This document shows positions 1 through 4,930 of a stretch of DNA of 5,371 nt, piece after piece. This DNA is from Hyphomicrobiales bacterium. Lineage in GTDB: Bacteria > Pseudomonadota > Alphaproteobacteria > Rhizobiales > JAUVMS01. The stretch covers positions 1-5,371 of the forward strand of contig JAUVMS010000282.1 in assembly GCA_030600135.1 (NCBI GenBank), given 5' to 3'. The notes under the pieces are model-generated. The model was not told the DNA's origin. It made no database searches and saw only the letters and a program-made list of their open reading frames with translations. Each line of letters starts with the position of its first letter. Position 1 is the first letter of the stretch. Position numbers and translations under genes: made by a program.

Positions 1-80
1 AATCGACCGCCGAGTTCTGTAAATACGCGACGATTGGCGCCCGCGGCCCCATTTGCATCTGCTGTGAATTCGACACGCAT
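1..80 (-). CDS. possible 5' end of an unidentified leftward gene (partial)
   Basis: An ATG on the minus strand at 80-78 is preceded six nucleotides upstream by AGGGA (TCCCT at 87-91 on the plus strand) and opens a frame with no stop to the window edge. The first residues read MRVEFTADANGAAGANRR, which I do not recognise. The frame is not certain. A GTG at 76-74 in another frame (MSNSQQMQMGPRAPIVAYL) is also open to the edge and has more G/C at third positions (about 72% against 40%), but its Shine-Dalgarno spacing of 10 nt is longer. A plus-strand frame (3-158) is open too and would be a gene's 3' end. It lies about 230 bp beyond the XdhC-like gene on the same strand, so co-transcription is possible but not shown. 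Confidence 0.3.
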   Translation of the reverse strand, partial: MRVEFTADANGAAGANRRVFTELGGR

Positions 81-100
81 GACGAGTCCCTAACACGTAA

Positions 101-128
101 GATCGGTACAGACAATCGACCACCGATC
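101..128. promoter_or_regulatory. 7-bp inverted repeat, possible operator or hairpin
   Basis: GATCGGT (101-107) and ACCGATC (122-128) are perfect inverted copies separated by 14 bp. They lie just upstream of the possible leftward start at 80. They could be two half-sites of a repressor or an RNA hairpin in the leader. No regulator gene is in the window, so the role is inference. Confidence 0.25.
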
Positions 129-286
129 CACTTACGGGCCCTCCTGGCGGTTGTCTAAAATCTGGTGCATGACCCCAAAAATAAAGCTCACGAACAATCG
201 ATTTGGATGGTTTCATCGCTGCCACGCGGATCATAAATCCATGAGGCAAGCTTCGTGTTATTGAGATTTGATTCCCAACTGAAGCC

Positions 287-309
287 CGTTGCCAACGATC
301 GTGGCAACG
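287..309 (-). terminator. hairpin abutting the XdhC-like stop codon, possible terminator
   Basis: CGTTGCCA (287-294) and TGGCAACG (302-309) form a perfect 8-bp stem around a 7-nt loop, starting at the base directly after the TGA stop of the XdhC-like gene (312-310 on the minus strand). The position suits a transcription terminator or a 3'-end-protecting hairpin. No U-tract follows in the minus-strand transcript, so it is not a classical intrinsic terminator. Confidence 0.35.
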
Positions 310-1332
310 TCAGGCCGGAGGCGGCGTCCAAGCTCGCCCGCGCGCAGATGCGAGGATCTCACCCGCAATCGCAAGCGCGATTTCAGGCGGGCTGAGGGCA
401 CTGATATCGAGGCCGATGGGACCACGAATCCGTTGGATCTCATGGCCCTCACAACCAAGGTCGGCCAGCATCGCGCAACGTGCGTCATGAGTTCGCCGGC
501 TCCCCAACGCACCGACATAGAACCCACCGGCCTTGAGAACTGTTTGGAGTATTGGCGGCTCCCATTCATGGTCGTGGAACAACAAAACGCTTGCCGTCCA
601 TCCATCGATGAACCTCGGGTCAAAGCGATCGGGCATCGCGATATAGTCGGCCTCGTCGGCATATCTGCGAACGCCCGACAAAGTGTCTTCGTCCGGCGAA
701 GTCACGACGACGTTCCCCCCGAGCGTCCGCGATATCTGGGCAAGGGCCTGCACCGCCGGGCCGCGACCCGCGATACTGGCTCGTACCGCTGGAAGGTAGG
801 GCTTGCTAACTTGCCCAGCACCATCGAGCCGCAGTTTGCAGGGCTGTCTTCCGTCATGTGGCCCAGCAATTGCCAACGGCTCGATTGCGTGAGAGCCGCC
901 GCAGTTGTGCCCCGTGCCGAACAAGAGCGCCACGGGATCCCGTGCTTCGACATGCGTGCCAAGTTCTTCCAACAACTCGGTCGGAATGAGTGGATCGAAA
1001 AATACATCGATTCCGGATCCGCACGGCAACTTGATATCGAGGTAGCGCGACCCATTGCCATAGCGCTGGACCTTAGCCTTCTTCGCTTGCAGAACTTGGA
1101 CCGCTTCCGCCGCGATGGCCGCCTCCGCGCAACCCGAGGTGATACTTCCCACCCACGCGCCATGCTCGTTGACCGCCATTTGACTGCCAATTGGCCGCGG
1201 CGAGGAGCCCTCCACAACAACAAGAGTCACCAACGCTGCCTGCAAACCCGACCTGCGCCAATGCAAGAGATCGGGCAAAACGTTTTCCACGAAATCGGCG
1301 CGAGCGCGCGTTAGTGTGAGCAGTTCATCCAT
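310..1332 (-). CDS. XdhC/CoxI-family protein, molybdenum hydroxylase maturation factor
   Basis: A 340-residue protein with both domains of the XdhC/CoxI family. Known family members bind molybdenum cofactor, support its sulfuration and insert it into xanthine-dehydrogenase or CO-dehydrogenase-type enzymes in the cytoplasm. The N-terminal domain shows GSSPRPIGSQM (42-52), SGCAEAAI (66-73, usually GGCVE) and LPCGSG (102-107), with family cysteines C68 and C104. The C-terminal Rossmann-like domain starts near 183 and holds FHDHEWE (252-258), YVGALGSRRTHDAR (272-285) and GPIGLDI (304-310), then SPPEIALAI. The usual GAGH nucleotide loop reads GRGP (189-192), and the usual acidic VDxR element reads VVTSPDED (209-216). 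ATG 1332 is the furthest possible start, because an in-frame TAA lies two codons upstream; its ribosome site is weak. The gene lies 274 bp downstream of dctM on the same strand and probably has its own promoter. No molybdenum enzyme gene is visible. The family call is secure; the client enzyme is unknown. Confidence 0.93.
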   Translation of the reverse strand: MDELLTLTRARADFVENVLPDLLHWRRSGLQAALVTLVVVEGSSPRPIGSQMAVNEHGAWVGSITSGCAEAAIAAEAVQVLQAKKAKVQRYGNGSRYLDIKLPCGSGIDVFFDPLIPTELLEELGTHVEARDPVALLFGTGHNCGGSHAIEPLAIAGPHDGRQPCKLRLDGAGQVSKPYLPAVRASIAGRGPAVQALAQISRTLGGNVVVTSPDEDTLSGVRRYADEADYIAMPDRFDPRFIDGWTASVLLFHDHEWEPPILQTVLKAGGFYVGALGSRRTHDARCAMLADLGCEGHEIQRIRGPIGLDISALSPPEIALAIAGEILASARGRAWTPPPA

Positions 1333-1382
1333 TGCTTAATCGCTTTGGCGTCCGCATTCATACAACACGGACAGGACGTTGA

Positions 1383-1429
1383 TTTGTGTCCGACAGTTCG
1401 TTCCATTTTTTTCTGGTCGGACTGACAAA
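1383..1429 (-). promoter_or_regulatory. imperfect inverted repeat in the XdhC-like gene's leader
   Basis: TTTGTGTCCGAC (1383-1394) pairs with GTCGGACTGACAAA (1416-1429): 12 matched positions interrupted by a two-base bulge, around a 21-nt spacer. It lies 51-97 nt upstream of ATG 1332. It may be an operator or a leader hairpin. The spacer holds a run of seven T on the plus strand, inside the loop and not after the stem, so it is not an intrinsic terminator. Confidence 0.35.
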
Positions 1430-1447
1430 GCCTCAACTCAAATTCAA

Positions 1448-1462
1448 ATCAATCGCATTGAT
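1448..1462. promoter_or_regulatory. LysR-type-like dyad upstream of the XdhC-like gene
   Basis: ATCAAT-CGC-ATTGAT is a perfect 6-bp inverted repeat with a 3-bp spacer and contains the T-N11-A pattern typical of LysR-type regulator sites (T1449, A1461). It is about 115 bp upstream of the XdhC-like start and beyond the end of dctM, a normal activator-site position. The motif is short and the region AT-rich, so chance occurrence is possible. Confidence 0.3.
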
Positions 1463-1547
1463 CGTGTTGTCGTTGCGGAAAAAATAAGCAAATTCAATGG
1501 ATTGCGAGTTGCAAGTAGTTGCTTCCAATTAATCTCGATTCCATTTC

Positions 1548-1566
1548 GGCGCTCTTAGGTCGCGCC
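1548..1566 (-). terminator. weak hairpin downstream of dctM
   Basis: GGCGC (1548-1552) and GCGCC (1562-1566) form a 5-bp all-GC stem with a 9-nt loop, 41 nt past the dctM stop codon in the direction of transcription. No T-run follows on the minus strand. It is the only hairpin near the operon end that I see, and termination here may instead be Rho-dependent. Confidence 0.18.
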
Positions 1567-1606
1567 AGCTGTAGACAAAAATCAAATCGCCAACGCACAT
1601 TTGAGA

Positions 1607-2965
1607 CTACCCCATGCCAAGCCCAGGCAACCAAAGCGTAACAACAGGGAAAGCAAGCAGAACGGCGACCCTGACGAGCTCGGCACAAAAGAACGGTGCG
1701 ACCCCCAAAAATGTCTGGCGCATGGGCACATCTGGCGCGAGCCCGGAGATAATAAAGACATTCATGCCCACCGGGGGCGTGATGAGCCCAAGCTCGACGA
1801 CAATCAGTGCGAGTATGCCGAACCAGATTTTTAGGTCCTCGGTCGACATGCCAAAACCTGCATCCTGCGCGGAAACGATGTCCCCACCATTGATTTGGAC
1901 CAAGACGGGCCAAAAGAAAGGAATGGCAAGCAGGATCATGGACAAACTGTCCATCAGACAACCGAGCAGGATGAGGATCGCGAGCAGAACAACAAGAGTG
2001 GTCATCGGCGTCATCCCGGAATGAACCATCCATTCCGCCGCTGCCTGCGGCACACCACCACGCGCCATAAATATCTTCAGCAATTCCGCGCCGAGCAGGA
2101 TGAGAAAGATCATCCCACTCGTACTTGCCGTCTCTAGCAAGACCTGTCGTCCACTGGAAAGCGACAGCTCACCACGAAACACGCCGTAGAGCGCAACCAG
2201 CACGACACCAACCGATGCCGCTGGCGTCGGATTGAAGAAGCCAAAATATATTCCGCCGATCACCACACCGAAGATCACCACAACCGGCAACACACGTACC
2301 GTGGCTGTGAGCAATTCGGCGCGCGAGGCGCTGTGGCCGCCCGGCCCCTCCTCGGGGTAAACAGCCACATAAATCGCAATCGTTATCAAAAACAGAACGA
2401 CCGCCAAAATGCCCGGAATCAGGGCGGCCATGAACATCGTTACGACATTGGCTTCGACGATGATTGCATAGATGATCAGGACGACCGATGGCGGAATGAG
2501 TATGCCAAGCACGCCGCCGGCCGCGATGGTCCCGGTCGCCAGCTTTCCCGAATAATTGTAGCGTTTCAGTTCCGGTAGCGCGACGGTTCCCATGGTCGAC
2601 GCGGTGGCGAGAGAGGAGCCGCAAACGGCGCCGAAGCCGGCACACGCCGCGATTGCCGCCATCGCGACACCTCCCTTCATCCAACCTAACCAGGCATTCG
2701 CGGCCCGAAACAATTCACGGCTCAACCCGCTCCGCGCAGCGATCGCTCCCATGAGAATGAAGAGCGGCACGACAGAGAGATCGTAGGTCGCAAACTGTCC
2801 ATAGGCGAGGTCTTTGAGTTGGCTGAGAAGGATCCTTGGGCCGTCCAACAAGGAAATGCCGATACCGCCGACCACGATCATGGCGTAGGCAATGGGCAGG
2901 CGAATGGCAATCAAACCGACCAGCGCAGCTAGTCCGGCCAGGCCGATGGCAATACTCTCGCTCAT
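1607..2965 (-). CDS. dctM: TRAP transporter large permease, DctM subunit
   Basis: A 452-residue, very hydrophobic inner-membrane protein of the TRAP DctM family, the transport subunit that moves substrate with a sodium gradient. Family signatures occur in order: SVVPLFILMGAIA (64-76), GFGAVCGSSLATASTMG (110-126), GTIAAGGVLGILIPPSVVL (145-163), LGCLMDSLSMILLAIPFF (334-351) and VELGLITPPVGMNVF (390-404). These cover the two repeated halves with their re-entrant serine/glycine/proline-rich hairpins. Many membrane helices are evident throughout. The loop at about 357-380 (INGGDIVSAQDAGFG and onward) is roughly 12 residues longer than in the commonest DctM proteins; I believe this is a subfamily trait, not damage. 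ATG 2965 follows the dctQ stop by 12 nt, and AGGT overlapping that stop may serve as a weak ribosome site. It is the last gene of the dctPQM operon. The length and motifs indicate an intact gene; the substrate is not readable. Confidence 0.96.
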   Translation of the reverse strand: MSESIAIGLAGLAALVGLIAIRLPIAYAMIVVGGIGISLLDGPRILLSQLKDLAYGQFATYDLSVVPLFILMGAIAARSGLSRELFRAANAWLGWMKGGVAMAAIAACAGFGAVCGSSLATASTMGTVALPELKRYNYSGKLATGTIAAGGVLGILIPPSVVLIIYAIIVEANVVTMFMAALIPGILAVVLFLITIAIYVAVYPEEGPGGHSASRAELLTATVRVLPVVVIFGVVIGGIYFGFFNPTPAASVGVVLVALYGVFRGELSLSSGRQVLLETASTSGMIFLILLGAELLKIFMARGGVPQAAAEWMVHSGMTPMTTLVVLLAILILLGCLMDSLSMILLAIPFFWPVLVQINGGDIVSAQDAGFGMSTEDLKIWFGILALIVVELGLITPPVGMNVFIISGLAPDVPMRQTFLGVAPFFCAELVRVAVLLAFPVVTLWLPGLGMG

Positions 2966-2977
2966 TGCACTCGTGAC

Positions 2978-3487
2978 CTATGGACGCTGAAGTTTGTCGA
3001 GCGCCTCGATGAACGAAATGATCGAAGCAACAGAAAGCAAGACGAGAGAAATCAGTGCCGGAACGAATGCCCACCAGATCGGGATGCTGAGGATGCCGGT
3101 GATCTCGGCGTATTCGATGTAGTCGGACAGGCCATGGCTCATGCGCCAGATCAAGAGCGCCGAAAACAGGATCGCAATGGTCGCTGAGAACACCGACATG
3201 GCCGCGATCGCCCTTGGCCCGGCAGCGGCGGTAAAAATATCCGCCGAGACGTTTGAACCCCTGAGTTGGCAGTAGGGAAGAAAACAGAATGCGGCGATCG
3301 CAACACCCATCTCGGTCAATTCGAAATCACCCGGGAATGGGCGGTTGACGATAGCGCCGGCCAGTATGGAATAGGCGTTGACCAAGACGACGCAGACCAA
3401 TACGCCGCCGCCAATTAACGCCCACATCGTGATCGCAGAACGAGCGAAGGTGTAACGCTCCGCTCGCAGTTGTTGTGGCCCCGCCAT
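2978..3487 (-). CDS. dctQ: TRAP transporter small permease, DctQ subunit
   Basis: A 169-residue inner-membrane protein of the DctQ family, the small subunit that pairs with DctM. Four hydrophobic segments are visible at about 20-45, 58-75, 93-116 and 134-158. The family pattern FELTEMGVAIAAF (55-67) followed by FLPYCQLRGSNVSADIF (69-85) lies in and after the second helix. The start at ATG 3487 is chosen because it gives the normal family length and leaves a 7-nt gap after the dctP stop. A longer reading from ATG 3556 would overlap dctP by 62 nt and add an arginine-rich N-terminus that looks non-coding. The ribosome site is poor, so translation is probably coupled to dctP. No frameshift or missing segment is seen. 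Confidence 0.92.
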   Translation of the reverse strand: MAGPQQLRAERYTFARSAITMWALIGGGVLVCVVLVNAYSILAGAIVNRPFPGDFELTEMGVAIAAFCFLPYCQLRGSNVSADIFTAAAGPRAIAAMSVFSATIAILFSALLIWRMSHGLSDYIEYAEITGILSIPIWWAFVPALISLVLLSVASIISFIEALDKLQRP

Positions 3488-3494
3488 CACCGCA

Positions 3495-4538
3495 CTACTT
3501 CGGCATATTCGCCGAGACCAATTCGGACGCCTTGTCGTAGAGCGCCTGGCCGTCAATTCCCTTGGCCTTCATTTCCTCGATCCAACGCTTGGCGACGGGG
3601 GTCATAGCCTTCTCGAACTTCGCCCATTCTTCTGCGGAAAGCTTGATGTGCTTATTGCCGGCTTTGACGGCGACGGCAATACCACCAGCTTCCGAGCCGT
3701 CCCAAATATCACCGACTTCTTTGTGCCACTCTGCCCCGGAATGGTCGAGGAAGATCTTCTTGATGTCGTCCGGCAGCTTTTCCCACCGGGCAGTATTCAT
3801 TGCCACCTGGAAAGATGTGGTGCCGAAACGCTCCCCGTTGGGGCCCTCGATCTGGAACTTGGTTTGCTGCTGGATCTTGAGCGGCGGAATGATCTCGAAC
3901 GGTATCAACGCACCGTCGATGACCTTCTTGGAAAGCGCAACCGGGATTTCCCCGACGGATGTCTTTACCGGGCTCGCTCCAAGGGCCTGCAGCACCCATG
4001 CACCGGTCCGCGACGGGATCCTGATCTTCTTGCCCTTGAGGTCGTCAGGCGTGCGCGCCTCATCGCTTGCCATATGGATGGCGTTACCGCCATGAACATG
4101 CTGAAACAGCGGAAAGAGCGCCTTGAAATCCTTCTTCAGGTAATCTTCGTACATGGCGTGCATCGCCAGGTTCACCGCTGCGCTATTGCCGCGATGGATG
4201 CCCGGCAACTCAAAAACCTCCGTTCTCGGAAAGCTGCCGGTGGCGTAGGCATTGACGATCCAGGCCATGTCGACCACGCCGTCCCTCACCTGGCGGGGCA
4301 GCTGCGGCGGTTTACCGCCCAACGTCATCGACGGATAGATCGTAATCTTGATGCGCCCGCCCGATGCGTCCTCAATGCGCTTGGCCCACGGCACCAGCAT
4401 TTTTGCATGGGCTGGTGATTTCGGACTGAGGAAATGATGCAGCTTGAATTCAAACTCCGCGGCGCCTGCGGACAGAGAGGTCAACGTCGCAATGGCAAAC
4501 GCACCGATGGTGCTCCGTACAACACTTTTGTATCCCAT
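3495..4538 (-). CDS. dctP: TRAP transporter periplasmic substrate-binding protein, DctP family
   Basis: A 347-residue secreted binding protein that captures the substrate in the periplasm and delivers it to DctQM. Residues 1-26 form a signal peptide: MGYKSVVR, a hydrophobic core, then SLSAGA with likely cleavage after A26 (AGA). The mature part shows FKLHHFLSPKSPAH (31-44), SGGRIKITIYPSMTLGG (59-75), GVVDMAW (87-93), ELPGIHRG (110-117), DDLKGKKIRIPS (165-176), GASPVKTSVGEIPVALSKK (187-205) and IDGALIPFE (207-215), a normal DctP order. R173 in KKIRIPS matches the family's ligand-carboxylate arginine. The other frequent arginine (GxR, after the central strand) appears as GGNAIH (150-155). ATG 4538 is chosen over ATG 4622 because a perfect AGGAGGA lies 7 nt upstream and the signal peptide begins there. 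It is first in the operon and divergent from the SDR gene. The ligand is probably an organic acid; an aromatic or dicarboxylic acid cannot be told apart by eye. Confidence 0.95.
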   Translation of the reverse strand: MGYKSVVRSTIGAFAIATLTSLSAGAAEFEFKLHHFLSPKSPAHAKMLVPWAKRIEDASGGRIKITIYPSMTLGGKPPQLPRQVRDGVVDMAWIVNAYATGSFPRTEVFELPGIHRGNSAAVNLAMHAMYEDYLKKDFKALFPLFQHVHGGNAIHMASDEARTPDDLKGKKIRIPSRTGAWVLQALGASPVKTSVGEIPVALSKKVIDGALIPFEIIPPLKIQQQTKFQIEGPNGERFGTTSFQVAMNTARWEKLPDDIKKIFLDHSGAEWHKEVGDIWDGSEAGGIAVAVKAGNKHIKLSAEEWAKFEKAMTPVAKRWIEEMKAKGIDGQALYDKASELVSANMPK

Positions 4539-4545
4539 TTTTGTT

Positions 4546-4552
4546 TCCTCCT
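4546..4552 (-). promoter_or_regulatory. strong ribosome binding site deciding the dctP start
   Basis: TCCTCCT on the plus strand reads AGGAGGA on the minus strand, ending 7 nt before ATG 4538. It is the strongest Shine-Dalgarno in the window. It settles the start 28 codons downstream of the longest reading frame, in agreement with the signal peptide. Confidence 0.9.
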
Positions 4553-4570
4553 GAGGATGAATTGCGGTCG

Positions 4571-4580
4571 CTGCCGGCAG
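4571..4580. promoter_or_regulatory. 10-bp perfect palindrome in the dctP leader
   Basis: CTGCCGGCAG is self-complementary and lies 32 bp upstream of the dctP ATG. Its position would suit a repressor site overlapping the transcribed leader. It has no loop, so a DNA site is likelier than an RNA hairpin. The role is inference and chance is possible at this length. Confidence 0.22.
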
Positions 4581-4740
4581 TGGATGGTTCCACAGAACAA
4601 GATTGGCGTGTCCTTCCCGCACTCGATACGTTGGGTACTATGGAACGCTTAGAGATATCAGTCGCCACACTCAAGAATAATGCAGTTCCCGACCCGCTCG
4701 AAATGAAACTTGGGCGAAAGAAACTCAATGCGTTGCTTCA

Positions 4741-4820
4741 TATTCTGGAATAACCCACGGATCTGACGTCGCCAGGCGAGTGAGAGACTTGAGCAAGTCC
4801 GATCCCAGATTTGCGCAAAT
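4741..4820. promoter_or_regulatory. cluster of four dyads, candidate operator for the divergent genes
   Basis: Four perfect inverted repeats lie in 80 bp: TATTC-TG-GAATA (4741-4752), TCGCC-A-GGCGA (4769-4779), GACTTG-AG-CAAGTC (4786-4799) and the uninterrupted ATTTGCGCAAAT (4809-4820). The last two share the core TTG(A/C)GCAA, with centres 22 bp apart, about two helical turns, so both would face the same side of DNA. The shared core and spacing suggest one dimeric regulator bound in tandem, able to act on the TRAP operon, the SDR gene or both. No regulator gene is in the window. Confidence 0.45.
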
Positions 4821-4842
4821 TACACCGCCAGAATGGTTCAAA

Positions 4843-4872
4843 TTGGCCGAACTAATGACCTACTAGTCTAAA
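4843..4872 (+). promoter_or_regulatory. weak sigma-70-like promoter candidate for the SDR gene
   Basis: TTGGCC (4843-4848) and TCTAAA (4867-4872) each match four of six consensus bases, with an 18-bp spacer. A start near 4880 would give a leader of about 50 nt to GTG 4931. It would place the TTG(A/C)GCAA dyads roughly 60-95 bp upstream, a usual place for an activator. Promoter matches this weak often arise by chance. Confidence 0.22.
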
Positions 4873-4918
4873 AATGTTTCCGGCTCGTAGTGGATTGGAA
4901 CGAGAGAACTCGGGCAAC

Positions 4919-4924
4919 AGGAGA
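4919..4924 (+). promoter_or_regulatory. ribosome binding site deciding the SDR start at GTG
   Basis: AGGAGA lies 6 nt upstream of GTG 4931. The in-frame ATG at 4874 has no Shine-Dalgarno and would add 19 polar, arginine-rich residues in front of the first strand of the Rossmann fold. The GTG is therefore the likelier start. Confidence 0.75.
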
Positions 4925-4930
4925 TCGCAG

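Larger units (their letters stand above)
4539..4930. other. divergent intergenic region between dctP and the SDR gene
   Basis: These 392 bp separate two divergent genes and hold no gene I can support. They contain the dctP ribosome site (4546-4552), a palindrome at 4571-4580, a run of four dyads at 4741-4820, a weak rightward promoter candidate (4843-4872) and the SDR ribosome site (4919-4924). No clear sigma-70 or sigma-54 promoter was found for the leftward TRAP operon. Its leader may therefore be long, or its promoter may depend on an activator. Confidence 0.8.

Noticed and set aside
3..158. A plus-strand frame that could be the 3' end of a rightward gene
   Set aside because: Third positions are moderately G/C-rich, but the cysteine-rich product is not recognisable and the minus-strand start has a better signal. 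Sequence left of the window would decide.
1..234. An open minus-strand frame from ATG 234 to the left edge
   Set aside because: No ribosome site precedes it and its second half is rich in arginine and cysteine like a shadow frame. It remains possible if sequence beyond the edge shows otherwise.
289..1314. A 341-codon plus-strand reading frame covering almost the whole XdhC-like gene
   Set aside because: It is antisense to a gene with clear family motifs, is arginine-rich without recognisable domains, and has no ribosome site. It is a mirror-frame effect of codon bias.
2978..3556. A longer dctQ starting at ATG 3556
   Set aside because: It would overlap dctP by 62 nt and add an arginine-rich tail absent from normal DctQ proteins.
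3495..4622. A longer dctP starting at ATG 4622
   Set aside because: The extra 28 residues precede a normal signal peptide, and the perfect AGGAGGA before ATG 4538 fixes the start.
4541..4753. A 70-codon plus-strand frame in the divergent region
   Set aside because: It needs a TTG start inside the antisense of the dctP ribosome site. The internal ATG at 4640 has no Shine-Dalgarno, and the product matches nothing I know.
4810..4836. A sigma-54-like TGGC...TTGC element on the minus strand upstream of dctP
   Set aside because: GG and GC are separated by 11 bp, not the required 10, and the CAC part of the upstream element is not matched.
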